64,000 bases of DNA from Qingshengfaniella alkalisoli (GTDB lineage Bacteria > Pseudomonadota > Alphaproteobacteria > Rhodobacterales > Rhodobacteraceae), in the NCBI RefSeq assembly GCF_007855645.1, contig NZ_CP042261.1:1220501-1284500 (forward strand), written 5' to 3'. Of this stretch, positions 33,419 to 42,977 are shown one piece after another; position 1 is the stretch's first letter; each line of letters opens with the position of its first letter. Below the pieces are notes generated by a model, which did not search any database, was not told where the DNA came from, and worked only from the letters and a program-made list of their open reading frames with translations. A program made the translations under genes and the position numbers.

Positions 33419-34354
33419 ATGGCATGGATAATCGAACGAACACCCCCTCTTGACGGAACTACTCGGGGCATCATCGCGATCCTCACGGCGGTCTTTCTTC
33501 TGTCCTTCTCGGATGCACTGGTAAAACTGAGCGGCGACCGCTTCGGGCTGGCGCAGCTGGTCCTGCTGCGGTCCTTCTTCGCCGCGATTTTGCTTGCGAC
33601 GTGGGTCCTGGCGACCAAGGACAGCTCTGCCCTTCGCCTGACCCGGCCCGGCTGGGTTTGGGCGCGCAGCCTCTGCCTCGCCGCGATGTGGTTGAACTAC
33701 TACGCGGCGCTGCCGGCCATGTCCTTCACCCTCGCAGCGGCCTGCTACTATACCTCTCCCGTCTGGATGGCGCTGTTGGGCCGCTTCCTGTTGGGGATGA
33801 CCATCGGTGGGCGGGGGTGGACCGCCGTCACTCTCTCTCTCGCAGGGGTGCTCCTAGCTGTTTCTCCCTCGCCCGACAGCTTCACCCCCATGCTGCTACT
33901 CCCGCTCGCAGCCGCCGGATTCTATGCGCTGGCCGGGATCATCACCTGGAGTCACTGCCAGACGGAGAGCCCGGAGGCGATGGCCTTCACGCTCAATCTC
34001 TGTCTCTGTGGCGTTGCGGCCGCCGGACTTGTCGGCTTGGCGGTCGTCCAGCCGAGCGGCGGAGAGGGCTTCGTCCTGTCTCTCTGGCCCCGGCTGGCTG
34101 CTGCAGACTGGAGCCTCGCAGTCTTTCTTGGGGGTCTCTTGGCGATCATCGCCACGGCGGTCGCCATGGCCTACCGCCTGACACCGACGCCGGTGGTAGG
34201 TGTCTTCGATACTGCATACCTGGGCTTCGCAGCCTTATGGGGCGCCCTCTTCTTCGGAGAGGTTCCTACAGCCCGTGAAGCTCTTGGGATCTCAATGATC
34301 GCGGCTGGTGCAATCCTCATGAGCGCCAGGCGGCAACGCCAGCAAGAGCACTGA
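33419..34354 (+). CDS. DMT-superfamily transporter (EamA domain exporter)
   Basis: A 311-residue inner-membrane protein with ten hydrophobic helices in two EamA repeats: GIIAILTAVFLLSFSDALVK and AALPAMSFTLAAACYYTSPV in the first, MLLLPLAAAGFYALAGIITW and AIIATAVAMAYRLTPTPVVG in the second, with EVPTAREALGISMIAAGAIL near the end. This family exports amino acids, nucleosides or other metabolites; the substrate is not evident. Two ATGs are close (33419 and, out of frame, 33424); the first gives the full protein. Regulated most likely by the divergent LysR gene. Confidence 0.9.
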   Translation: MAWIIERTPPLDGTTRGIIAILTAVFLLSFSDALVKLSGDRFGLAQLVLLRSFFAAILLATWVLATKDSSALRLTRPGWVWARSLCLAAMWLNYYAALPAMSFTLAAACYYTSPVWMALLGRFLLGMTIGGRGWTAVTLSLAGVLLAVSPSPDSFTPMLLLPLAAAGFYALAGIITWSHCQTESPEAMAFTLNLCLCGVAAAGLVGLAVVQPSGGEGFVLSLWPRLAAADWSLAVFLGGLLAIIATAVAMAYRLTPTPVVGVFDTAYLGFAALWGALFFGEVPTAREALGISMIAAGAILMSARRQRQQEH

Positions 34355-34866
34355 TAGCTGATGTGGATGTCTACATTGAGTTGATTGTGGTGAAAAGCTC
34401 TGCAACCGCACCTGATGGGTCAACTTTGCGGAAAGATGTTCTGTTTTACTTTCGTGCCCGCCAGAAATCGCGCAAGCTATGCTCCGAAAAAGAACAATGT
34501 TCTGCATTTTGAATGGGTGCGGAACGGTGCAGAGAGTTTGTCAACTCAACCCGCCCAAACGGACACCCGTCGCAGTCGGCCCACACCGGACATTCGCACA
34601 GGTCGCAGCCGCCGCAGCGCGGCTTCCCCGAACCGGTTCTCTGATCGCGGTGATGTCAAGGGCATGGTTCTGTTGTCCGCCGGGGTCTTGGTTCTCTCCG
34701 AAGTCAGGCAGTGCCGCTTCATGATGGCGTCCGGGGCTGATCGTCTGGAATGTCATTCACGAGGTTGATGCGGTTGGCGTCACCTCGACCGCTTCACGCG
34801 AGATCGATCTGCCACCGTCCCGGAGGACGCCGAACCCGCCCTGTCCTCAGGCGGGTATGCTGTTTG
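34355..34866. other. No recognizable gene
   Basis: About 510 bp between the transporter and the IS110-like transposase. Frames are short and none carries a known motif; the right part is likely the left flank of the IS110-like element. Confidence 0.4.
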
Positions 34867-35907
34867 TCAGGTTGCGGGCTCCCCTTTCCAGTTGAACTCG
34901 GTTCCATCACGCCAGATGGCATGGAGGATCACGGCGATCTTGCGTGCCGTTGCGACGGCGGCCTTCTTGAAGCCTTTGCGCGCGCTGAGCCGGATCGCCC
35001 AGGACTTGAGAGGTGAGAACCGTCTGACCTGTGTCATCAAGGACGCGGCAGCGGATACAAGCAGACGTCGCATCTCGGCATCTCCGCATTTGGAGATACG
35101 GCCTGATCTGTCGATCTCGCCCGATTGGTATCGTCGTGGCGTCAATCCCAGAAACGCGCCGACATCGCTCGATCGACGGAACCTGCTCGCATCGTCCAAT
35201 GTCGCGATGAAGTTGAGCGCCACGAGGGGGCCGACGCCCGGCACTGTCATGAGGCGACGTGCCAACGTATTCTGCTTGGCAACATGCATCAGTTCATCGG
35301 CCAGGGCTTCCGCCGAGGCGCAAAGTGTCTTGTGGATGGGTATCATGGTCTGTGCCACAAGCCCCAGCATCGGATCGCAGGCTCCAGCCTCGGCAAGCTG
35401 GTCTCGGAATCCTTGGCGATGATGGGCACTGGGAACAGCTCCCATGCGGATGCCGAAGGTTTTGAGGACACCGCGGATATGGGCTTCGAGATCCTTGCGC
35501 ATGCGGATCAGTCGTTCTCGCGCCCCCACCAGCGCCCGCACTCGGTCGGAGGCTTCGCTGCGAACATGGACTTTCGTGAACCAGCCGGTCCGAGACAGCT
35601 GCGCCAGACCCTCCGCGTCCGCCTTGTCCGACTTGTTGAGGCGCGCAGACAGAGCCTTGTGCGCCATGCGAGCGTCGATGCAGATGATCGGGACACCGCG
35701 CTTCTCAAGCTCACGCGTCAGCCAAGTGGCGAGTATCCCGCTTTCATGCACGACACGTTCCGCATCAGGAACTTCCCGGGAAAGATGGTCGGCGATGACA
35801 TCCGGGTCCGTCGGCAGGGTCGCGCGTTTCACAACCGATCCCTGCGCATCCACAACGCAGACCGAGACTTCTTTCAACGAAACGTCGAGACCAACATAGT
35901 TGCTCAT
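34867..35907 (-). CDS. IS110-family transposase
   Basis: A 346-residue transposase with an N-terminal RuvC-like DEDD domain (YVGLDVSLKEVSVCVVDAQG; Asp at the start, later CIDARMAHKALSARLNKSDK and DAEGLAQLSRTGWF) and a C-terminal transposase_20 domain with the active Ser region in LMTVPGVGPLVALNFIATLD, then AFLGLTPRRYQSGEIDRSGR. IS110 elements have no clear inverted repeats, so the element boundaries are not assigned. Start taken at MSNYVGLDVS (35907) rather than the MRRTT extension. Appears intact. A remnant of a relative is at 30005. Confidence 0.93.
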   Translation of the reverse strand: MSNYVGLDVSLKEVSVCVVDAQGSVVKRATLPTDPDVIADHLSREVPDAERVVHESGILATWLTRELEKRGVPIICIDARMAHKALSARLNKSDKADAEGLAQLSRTGWFTKVHVRSEASDRVRALVGARERLIRMRKDLEAHIRGVLKTFGIRMGAVPSAHHRQGFRDQLAEAGACDPMLGLVAQTMIPIHKTLCASAEALADELMHVAKQNTLARRLMTVPGVGPLVALNFIATLDDASRFRRSSDVGAFLGLTPRRYQSGEIDRSGRISKCGDAEMRRLLVSAAASLMTQVRRFSPLKSWAIRLSARKGFKKAAVATARKIAVILHAIWRDGTEFNWKGEPAT

Positions 35908-36184
35908 GGTCGTTCTCCTCACGGCTTTTAATTGGTGAGGCTGATCCTATCAGACCTCGTTCACCCGGGGAGAGCGACCGCCGCGATCACACCATGTCAT
36001 TCAAGGCGCCGTGCAGCACGGTCAAGCAGGCCGAGGTCCGGAGTGCGGACAAGGACGAAGCCGCTACCGCGGCAGGGGCGCCCGTGGCTGAGGTGTTGAA
36101 CGATCCTGCGAGGGTGCGCGTTTTGCGATCTCTCCAACCTGTCTGACGATTTGGGCCTTCTCAATCTGATGACAGGAGGTTCCC

Positions 36185-36548
36185 ATGACAGAGGAGAGAA
36201 CGCCCCCGCTGCGCGAGCGGATGATCGAGGACATGCGCATTCACGCGATGGGTGACAAAGCGCAAAAGGCACATATTCGAGCGGTCAAGGATTTTGCGCT
36301 TTTCCTGGGGCGATCACCGGACACCGCGACACCGGATGACCTTCGCACCTACCAACTGCACATGACCGATACCGGCATGACACCAACGACGTACAACGCG
36401 CGGATCATGGCGCTCAGATTTCTGTTTGGGAAGACCTGTGGGCGCGAGGAGATGAAGAAGTACATGCAGTTCCGAACGCAGCCACGCAAGCTGCCGACGG
36501 TGCTGAGTATCGAAGACGTGTCGGAGATTCTCGCCGCGTGCGGTCGGT
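36185..36548 (+). pseudogene. Tyrosine recombinase, N-terminal part, cut by IS21
   Basis: Begins after a strong AGGAGG with MTEERTPPLRERMIEDMRIH, then KAQKAHIRAVKDFALFLGRS and TYNARIMALRFLFGKTCGRE: the SAM-like N-terminal domain of the XerD-type integrase that usually precedes IS91-family transposases. The frame ends at the IS21 terminus (36548), so the catalytic domain is gone. The missing part is not found right of the IS21 copy, so a deletion followed insertion. Confidence 0.75.
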
Positions 36549-36706
36549 GTTGATTTCCGCTGAGAAGTGACGCGGTATTTTCACCGAGATTTGACCCACG
36601 CTTGTTTATGTATCAGCGACTATTTGACGGTCAATGCCTGGGCCTCCTTTCGCGTTTTCCTTGCGGCCTCGGAGCTGGCCTTGAAGCGGTAGCTGTCGTT
36701 GCCGGT

Positions 36707-37411
36707 TTACAGAATGTGGCAGCGGTGAGTGAGCCGGTCCAAGAGGGCTGTTGTCCTCTTCGCGTCGCCGAAGACCTGAGCCCATTCGGAGAAGCTGAGG
36801 TTCGTGGTTATGATCACACTGGTGCGCTCATATAGTTTGCCCAGGAGGTGGAACAGCAACGCGCCGCCTGATGAGCTGAACGGCAGGTAGCCGAGCTCGT
36901 CAAGAATGACCAAGTCAATCTTGGTGAGCATCTCGGCCATTCTGCCGGCCTTTCCGAGCGCCTTTTCCTGTTCCAGCGCGTTGACCAGTTCCACGGTCGA
37001 GTAGAAGCGCACTTTGCACCTGTGATGCTCGATGGCCTGGACGCCGATGGCCGTTGCGATGTGGCTTTTGCCGGTGCCCGGTCCGCCGATCAGGACGACA
37101 TTCTCGGCGTTTTCCATGAACGCGCCACGGTGCAACTGCCGGACGGTGGCTTCATTGATCTCGCTGGATTTGAAGTCAAAGCCCGCGAGGTCCTTGTAAG
37201 ACGGAAAGCGGGCCACCTTCGTGTGATAGGCGATGGAGCGCACTTCTCGTTCTGCCATCTCGGCCTTGAGCAACTGGGACAACATCGGCGTTGCGGCCTC
37301 GAACGCTGGAGCGCCCTGGGCGACCAGATCATCGACGGCCTGCGCCATGCCATGCAGCTTTAAGCTGCGTAGCATGATCACGATTGAGGCGCCTGCAGGG
37401 TCATGACGCAT
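36707..37411 (-). CDS. istB: IS21 helper ATPase IstB, shortened by a stop codon
   Basis: AAA+ helper of 234 residues: Walker [19 protein letters not shown], Walker [18 protein letters not shown], and the IstB-typical [20 protein letters not shown]. After LTHRCHIL a TAA stops translation, but the same frame goes on with TGNDSYRFKASSEAARKTRK to a TAG at 36620-36622. Family members have ILETG at this place, so a GAA changed to TAA. The lost 28 residues are outside the ATPase core, so function may be reduced rather than lost. It overlaps istA by 11 bp. Confidence 0.88.
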   Translation of the reverse strand: MRHDPAGASIVIMLRSLKLHGMAQAVDDLVAQGAPAFEAATPMLSQLLKAEMAEREVRSIAYHTKVARFPSYKDLAGFDFKSSEINEATVRQLHRGAFMENAENVVLIGGPGTGKSHIATAIGVQAIEHHRCKVRFYSTVELVNALEQEKALGKAGRMAEMLTKIDLVILDELGYLPFSSSGGALLFHLLGKLYERTSVIITTNLSFSEWAQVFGDAKRTTALLDRLTHRCHIL

Positions 37412-38939
37412 GGCGATTTTCTCCAGCCTGTCTCAGAGCGTCATAGCGGTCGACGTTGGCCTTTGGCGCCGTTTCCAAGGACAGGGCATCTGGTGTGTCG
37501 ACCTCGGGATGATTGGTTGATTTGCGGTCGATCAGCCTGTGGAGCAGGTTCAGGATATGCGTCTTGGTAGGCACGCCAGCTTCAAGTGCCAGTTCTACGG
37601 CACATAGAACGGCGGCCTCGTCATGATGCAGGACCAAGGACAGGATATCGACCATCTCCCGGTCACCGCCCTCTTTGCGCAACATGGTATCCTGCAGACG
37701 GCGGAAGGCTTCAGGCATCTCTGTGAACGGTGCGCCATTGCGTAAGGCGCCAGATTTGCGCTGGACAACAGCCAGGTAGTGGCGCCAATCGTAAACGACT
37801 TTACTCGGTTTGCGATGTGTTCGGTCGATGATCCGATGGTGCCTGCATACGGTTTGGCCCTCTGCCACGACGACCAGCCGATCTGGATAGACATGTAAAC
37901 TGACACGATGGTTGGCAAAGCTGGCGGGAACGCTGTACCGATTGCGCTCGAAGGTAATGAGGCATGTCGGCGATACCCGCTTGCTGTGCTCGACAAACCC
38001 ATCAAAGGCCGGTGGCAGCGCCATCAAGGTAGGCTTCTCAGCGTTCCAAGCGTCAGCGATGGAGCCGGGTAACGTCTGATGCGCCGTTTCCGCCCAAAGG
38101 GCCAAACAGCGATCCTCCAACCATTGGTTCAATTCATCCAGATCCTTGAAGACAGGCATGACTTGCCACATGCGGTTGTGCGCATCTTGCACGTTCTTCT
38201 CGACCTGACCTTTCTCCCAACCAGCGGCGGGGTTACAGAACTCGGGCTCAAAAACGTAGTGGCTGGCCATGGCCCTGAAACGTGCGTTGACGTCCCGCTG
38301 TTTGCTGCGGCCAACCCGATCCACCGCCGTCTTCATATTGTCGTAAATGCCTCGCCCCGGTACGCCGCCGAAGACGCGGAATGCGTGCCAGTGGGCGTCG
38401 AACAGCATCTCGTGGGTTTGCAGCGGGTAGGCTCGCACCAAAAAGGCCCGGCTGTGCGACAGCTTGATATGAGCGACCTGCAGCTTGATCCGCTCGCCGC
38501 CAATGTTCGCCCAGTCTTCGCTCCAGTCGAACTGGAACGCTTCGCCGGGCTGGAATACCAAGGGCACGAATGTGCCGCGTCCCGTCGTCTGCTCTGCCCG
38601 GTGTCGATCCGACTGCCAGGCCCGAGCGAACGCCGCCACGCGACCATAGGAGCCGTCATAGCCAAGCTTGACCAGATCGGCATGCATTTGCTTCACGGTA
38701 CGGCGCTCTTTGCGCGGCTTCCGCGTCTGCGCCAGCAACCAAACAGATAGACGGTCCGCGTACGGGTCCAGCTTGCTCGGCCGAGATGGCGTCTTAAACT
38801 TCGCCTCTACAGCGCCTTCGCGAAGATACTTTCTGATGGTGTTGCGAGACAGGCCCGTGCGCCGGGAAATCTCGCGGATTGGCACTTTGTCACGCAATGC
38901 CCAGCGTCGAATAACACTCAAAAATCCCATGCCGATCAC
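37401..38939 (-). CDS. istA: IS21-family transposase IstA
   Basis: A 512-residue DDE transposase: N-terminal HTH ([20 protein letters not shown]), catalytic core with [20 protein letters not shown] (first Asp), [20 protein letters not shown] (second Asp) and [20 protein letters not shown] (Glu), and a C-terminal Mu-transposase-like barrel ([20 protein letters not shown]). All three acidic residues are in place and the length is normal. It reads into istB with a short overlap, the standard IS21 design. Confidence 0.94.
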   Translation of the reverse strand: MIGMGFLSVIRRWALRDKVPIREISRRTGLSRNTIRKYLREGAVEAKFKTPSRPSKLDPYADRLSVWLLAQTRKPRKERRTVKQMHADLVKLGYDGSYGRVAAFARAWQSDRHRAEQTTGRGTFVPLVFQPGEAFQFDWSEDWANIGGERIKLQVAHIKLSHSRAFLVRAYPLQTHEMLFDAHWHAFRVFGGVPGRGIYDNMKTAVDRVGRSKQRDVNARFRAMASHYVFEPEFCNPAAGWEKGQVEKNVQDAHNRMWQVMPVFKDLDELNQWLEDRCLALWAETAHQTLPGSIADAWNAEKPTLMALPPAFDGFVEHSKRVSPTCLITFERNRYSVPASFANHRVSLHVYPDRLVVVAEGQTVCRHHRIIDRTHRKPSKVVYDWRHYLAVVQRKSGALRNGAPFTEMPEAFRRLQDTMLRKEGGDREMVDILSLVLHHDEAAVLCAVELALEAGVPTKTHILNLLHRLIDRKSTNHPEVDTPDALSLETAPKANVDRYDALRQAGENRHAS

Positions 38940-39044
38940 TCCATATCTCCCCGACCAAAATCGTCAGGGACAACGTGTCCACATGGGTCAATTCTCAGTG
39001 AAACTATTGTGGGCTACCGGGTCACTTCTCAGCGGAAATCAACA

Positions 39045-39285
39045 ATCTGCGCGGCCACGAGCAGATACTTCACCCCCGGCGCGCCAATATCCGCCAACTC
39101 TGCTTTGCGCACGACGGGCGAAACGTCGTCGGCCAACTCAAAACTGAAGAAGGTCGCGAGGTCCATCGGAACACCGTCGAGGATTTTCTTCAGGACCGAG
39201 ACGGAGGGCTGCGTCGCTCCCGCCTCGATTTGGCTGATTGTGCCGGAACCAACCGCGGTCCGCCGGGCCAGTTCGCGCTGAGACA
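39045..39285 (-). pseudogene. XRE/cupin regulator, internal fragment between two insertion sequences
   Basis: In the minus sense the 240 bp between the IS21 end and the IS5 end read SQRELARRTAVGSGTISQIE, then AGATQPSVSVLKKILDGVPM and DLATFFSFELADDV: the second half of a XRE HTH and the linker to a cupin domain, as in PuuR-type regulators. The frame runs into IS DNA at both ends. Without the rest the function cannot be named. Confidence 0.75.
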
Positions 39286-40338
39286 GGCATTGTTGCGGAA
39301 CTCGGCGTCATGGGGGATTCACTGTGCGAATCCGTATGGTTAAGAGGCTGGCATGAGCAAGCCAGCCCCCACCCGCTGCCGCACAACGAATTGGAAGTCC
39401 TATAACGATGCGCTGAAACGGCGTGGGTCGCTGATGATCTGGTTGGACAAGGACATGGTTTGGCTCGCTCCCAAGGTCGGTCGTAACGGCCGTCCTCCCA
39501 TATTCTCGGATGCGGCGATCCAGTTCTGCCTGTTGGTGAAAGTTATGTTCGGCCTGCCACTGAGACAAACAACCGGGATGGTGGACAGCATTCTGAAGAT
39601 GGCTGGCCTGGACTGGCCGGTTCCCGACTTCTCCACCCTGAGCCGGTGCCAGAAATTCATCACCGTACAGATATCGAGCCGTCGCACAGCAGGCCCGCTG
39701 AACCTGCTGGTCGACAGCACCGGGATCAAGTTTCTGGGGGATGGCGAGTGGCTGGCGCGCAAACATGGAACGCAGCGAAGACGCCAGTATCGCAAGGTTC
39801 ATATGGCGATGGACACCGCCACAGGTGACATCCGCGCGGTGGAATTCACCTCGAGCCGAGACGGCGACAGCCCGGTTCTTCCCGATCTGCTCAGCCAGGT
39901 GCCGCCCGAAGAGCAGATTGGCACCGTGACCGCGGATGGTGCCTATGATACGCGCCGATGTCATAGCGCGATCCTCGATCGCGGCGGCACGGCCATCATA
40001 CCGATCCGGAAAAATGGCCGTCTGTGGAAAGCAGACAACCCGGCAGCAAAAGCCCGCAATGACATCTTGCGAGCAACCAAACGGTTGGGCCGAGCGATCT
40101 GGAAGCGGTAGTCAGGCTATCACGCCCGAAGCAGGACCGAGGCGGAAATGCGATGTCTCAAGTCCTTCGGTGAGCGCATCGCATCAAGGAACCCCGACCG
40201 CCAGACTGCCGAAATCCACATCCGCATTGCCCTCATCAACCGCTTCAACGCGCTCGGCACCGCCGAGATCGAGCGCGTTGCCTGAACTCAGCGGGGAATG
40301 GGGGAACCTCGCTTAATGCTGAATTCTGCAACAATGCC
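39286..40338 (+). mobile_element. IS5-family insertion sequence, copy 1
   Basis: 1053 bp, ends GGCATTGTTGCGGAACTC and the complement of GGCATTGTTGCAGAATTC, about 18-bp imperfect terminal repeats. An almost identical copy in opposite orientation is at 44246-45299. No matching target duplication is seen (ACA left, CAT right). Confidence 0.9.
39353..40111 (+). CDS. IS5-family transposase, ends at an internal TAG
   Basis: 252 residues: MSKPAPTRCRTTNWKSYNDA, MAGLDWPVPDFSTLSRCQKF, DDE residues in LLVDSTGIKFLGDGEWLARK, MAMDTATGDIRAVEFTSSRD and VTADGAYDTRRCHSAIL. It stops at TAG (40109-40111) after AIWKR; the same frame continues SGYHARSRTEAEMRCLKSFG to a TGA at 40283-40285. The related IS at 13650 has Trp at the TAG position (WKKWARYH), so TGG became TAG. 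The catalytic Glu region of IS5 enzymes lies beyond this point (YHARSRTEAEM), so the shortened protein is probably inactive unless the codon is read through. Confidence 0.82.
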   Translation: MSKPAPTRCRTTNWKSYNDALKRRGSLMIWLDKDMVWLAPKVGRNGRPPIFSDAAIQFCLLVKVMFGLPLRQTTGMVDSILKMAGLDWPVPDFSTLSRCQKFITVQISSRRTAGPLNLLVDSTGIKFLGDGEWLARKHGTQRRRQYRKVHMAMDTATGDIRAVEFTSSRDGDSPVLPDLLSQVPPEEQIGTVTADGAYDTRRCHSAILDRGGTAIIPIRKNGRLWKADNPAAKARNDILRATKRLGRAIWKR

Positions 40339-40433
40339 CATTCGCTGACATCAGGTATTCCCCCAAACTTCAAGCATTTCCAGCGCATGTGTCGTATTTA
40401 GCGCCCTGCGCTTTGGCCTTGCCAGAAAAAATC

Positions 40434-42704
40434 TCATTCCACCGCGATCACTTTTCGCGACAGAACTGCCTGGTTCGCCACGTCCAGAAAGCGAAGCTCG
40501 TAAATGCCGGGCTCCTCCGGCAAGGTGATCTGCACCGGTGGTTCACCAGAGATTCTGACTGCTTCCAGCCAAGTAAAGATCGCCTGATTGCCACGCGCTA
40601 ATGTGATCCGCTGATCAGCGCTGGCGCTATTCACGTTCCAGCCGACGTCGATAACGGCACCAGGCGCGGCGGTCTCCGGTGCACTCAGGCTTGCACCGCT
40701 TTCCAGAGCCGCGTCGGCGGCCAGCACTTCGATCGCGTGGCGCGCCATCGTCCTGCGGCCTTCCTTGAGTATATAGCGCAATTCGTAAAGGCCGGGATCC
40801 GCCGGAGCCTGAAGCTTCTCCTTGCTCTTGTCGCGAACGCGGAAATATTTGGCATGGCTACCTTCCTCGGCACCTCTGGCGACAATGGTAATGTAGTCCT
40901 GGTCATCGACAGTGCCCGTCCATTCAACTGTAATTTCTGAATTGGCCCTGATCTCATCCGGCCCGCTGACCGTTACTTCCGGCTCGATGATCTCGATGGG
41001 TTGGCGCGCCATCGTCCTGCGGCCTTCCTTGAGCACATAGCGCAACTCGTAGAGGCCGGTCTCAGCCGGAGCCTGCAGCATTTCCGCGCTCTTGTCGCTA
41101 ACGCGGACATAGTTGGCATGGCTGCCTTCCTCGGCGCCCATGGCAACGATGGTGACGTAATCCTGGCCATCAACCGTTCCGGTCCATTCAACCGGGAACC
41201 GCTCGCCCGCCAGTGCCGTATCCGGTCCGCTGACAGTTACCTCGGGTTCAGTGATCTCGATGGGTTGGCGCGCCATCGTCCTGCGGCCTTCCTTGAGCAC
41301 ATAGCGCAACTCGTAGAGGCCGGTCTCAGCCGGAGCCTGCAGCATTTCCGCGCTCTTGTCGCTAACGCGGACATAGTTGGCATGGCTGCCTTCCTCGGCG
41401 CCCATGGCAACGATGGTGACGTAATCCTGGCCATCAATCGTCCCGGTCCATTCAACCGGGAACCGCTCGCCCGCCAGTGCCGTATCCGGTCCGCTGACAG
41501 TTACCTCGGGTTCAGTGATCTCGATGGGTTGGCGCGCCATCGTCCTGCGGCCTTCCTTGAGCACATAGCGCAACTCGTAGAGGCCGGTCTCAGCCGGAGC
41601 CTGCAGCATTTCCGCGCTCTTGTCGCTAACGCGGACATAGTTGGCATGGCTACCTTCCTCGGCGCCCATGGCAACGATGGTGACGTAATCCTGGCCATCA
41701 ATCGTCCCGGTCCATTCAACCGGGAACCGCTCACCCGCCAGTGCCGTATCCGGTCCGCTGACAGTTACCTCGGGTTCAGTGATCTCGATCATCGCGGTGC
41801 CAAGCACCTTGCCGTCTTCCGATGTCATGTAACGCAGTTCATACATGCCGGTATCGGCCGGGGCGCGCAGGTCGCCTTCGGTCCTGTCCTTCACGCGAAT
41901 ATAGTTATCATACTCCCCCAATTCGGTTCCTGTGGGCACAATGGTGACATAATCCCGCTTGTCGAGAGCCTTGTCCCAACCGACGCGGACGAGCGAACCG
42001 GCAAGGGCAGTTTCCGGACCGGTAACGGTTACCTCGGGGAGTTCCGGTTCCGGTTCCGGCTCGGGTTCGGCAACGGCAGTGCCAACGGTACTCAATGCCC
42101 GTCCCAGTTCCTCGGCATTGCTAGCCGATATATATTGCCCGCCGGTCTTCTCGGCCAGACAGGATAGAGCGGCTGTATCCGCGTCGCCGAGACCGAATCC
42201 CACCACATGCGTGGTGAACCCGACACCGCCCTTTTCAAGCGTTTCGGCCAACGCGCAGGGGTCACGCTCGCAGCTTTCCAGCCCATCGGAGATAAGAACC
42301 ACGGTGGCAGGTGTATCGGTGTAGGAAAGCTCTGTCGCGGCCTGCTCTACGGCGCTGGTCAGGGGGGTCTTGCCCGTGGGAGTGATCGCGCCGATCCGAT
42401 CCAGAATCTCGGTGCGGGTGCCTTCGCCGGGCACGACAATAGTTTCCATATCCGAGCAATCGCCGCGGCGGCGGTGACCATAGGCCATAAGCCCGACCTT
42501 GCGAGTTTCGGTCCACTCGCCCAGCAAGTTTTCCATCACATCCCGAGCGATCTCGATCTTGGCTGTGCCATCGATCTGACCCCACATGGAATTGGACCCA
42601 TCGAAGACGATCATCACGTTCTTATCCGCCGCGTTAACAGGGGCAGCGAATGTCAGTCCTCCGGCTAGCGCGAGAGTGGCCGCTTTCAAGGTAATCTTTT
42701 TCAT
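40434..42704 (-). CDS. Secreted VWA-domain protein with five Ig-like repeats
   Basis: 756 residues. Signal peptide (ATLALAGGLTFAAPVNAA), then a von Willebrand A domain with an intact metal site: DGSNSMWGQ (DxSxS), PTGKTPLTSA (Thr) and VVLISDGLESCER (Asp). After a Pro-Glu linker (EPEPEPEPELPE) follow five domains of about 88 residues beginning VTVSGPDTALAGERFPVEWT and ending GLYELRYVLKEGRRTMARQP, then one shorter C-terminal domain of the same kind. Three of the five are nearly identical in DNA. An extracellular adhesive or binding role is inferred. ATG 42704 follows GGAGGAA. It lies with a membrane-protein gene between two inverted IS5 copies. Confidence 0.85.
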   Translation of the reverse strand: MKKITLKAATLALAGGLTFAAPVNAADKNVMIVFDGSNSMWGQIDGTAKIEIARDVMENLLGEWTETRKVGLMAYGHRRRGDCSDMETIVVPGEGTRTEILDRIGAITPTGKTPLTSAVEQAATELSYTDTPATVVLISDGLESCERDPCALAETLEKGGVGFTTHVVGFGLGDADTAALSCLAEKTGGQYISASNAEELGRALSTVGTAVAEPEPEPEPELPEVTVTGPETALAGSLVRVGWDKALDKRDYVTIVPTGTELGEYDNYIRVKDRTEGDLRAPADTGMYELRYMTSEDGKVLGTAMIEITEPEVTVSGPDTALAGERFPVEWTGTIDGQDYVTIVAMGAEEGSHANYVRVSDKSAEMLQAPAETGLYELRYVLKEGRRTMARQPIEITEPEVTVSGPDTALAGERFPVEWTGTIDGQDYVTIVAMGAEEGSHANYVRVSDKSAEMLQAPAETGLYELRYVLKEGRRTMARQPIEITEPEVTVSGPDTALAGERFPVEWTGTVDGQDYVTIVAMGAEEGSHANYVRVSDKSAEMLQAPAETGLYELRYVLKEGRRTMARQPIEIIEPEVTVSGPDEIRANSEITVEWTGTVDDQDYITIVARGAEEGSHAKYFRVRDKSKEKLQAPADPGLYELRYILKEGRRTMARHAIEVLAADAALESGASLSAPETAAPGAVIDVGWNVNSASADQRITLARGNQAIFTWLEAVRISGEPPVQITLPEEPGIYELRFLDVANQAVLSRKVIAVE
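40989..41780. repeat. Three near-identical 264-bp tandem repeats
   Basis: GATCTCGATGGG recurs at 40989, 41253 and 41517 and the unit end at 41781, each step exactly 264 bp (88 codons). The three units differ at only a few positions (e.g. ACCGTTCC against ATCGTCCC), while the units outside them are clearly diverged. This points to recent expansion or gene conversion inside the VWA gene. Confidence 0.9.
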
Positions 42705-42977
42705 TTCCCGTTCCTCCACTTGTTCGGTCCAACCCCGGCAGATCATCGCACACAAATTGCTGCGATTCCGAAGCACCAGGGTATTCTAACCGAAACCTTG
42801 CTTTCGCGGTCATGGCTTTCCATCGGGCACCACCTGGGCCAGAGCGGCGACCGGAGACAGAAGCAAGGAGAGCGTGATCAGGAATCTTCTGGTTAATGTC
42901 AGCAAGAAAACCTCCATGGGTCATGCATTGTGATATCCACTGTCTCTTGCGCGCAGCCCTGCGGGGGCTGCGCGCCA

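Larger units (their letters stand above)
36548..39044 (-). mobile_element. IS21-family insertion sequence
   Basis: About 2.5 kb with terminal inverted repeats: TGTTGATTTCCGCTGAGAAG at the left, and at the right the complement of the same 20 bases. Internal sub-terminal repeats (TCACCGAGATTTGACCCA at left, TCACTGAGAATTGACCCA as complement at right) agree with IS21 structure. It carries istA and a truncated istB. No target-site duplication is visible (flanks GGTCGG and ATCTGC), consistent with later deletions on one side. Confidence 0.88.

Noticed and set aside
38079-38750. Plus-strand frame of 223 codons
   Set aside because: Antisense to istA, which has an intact DDE core.
41001-42167. Long open frame (388 codons) on the plus strand
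   Set aside because: It is antisense to the VWA gene; its repeated blocks simply mirror the 264-bp repeats. The minus-strand gene has a signal peptide, VWA motifs and a ribosome site.
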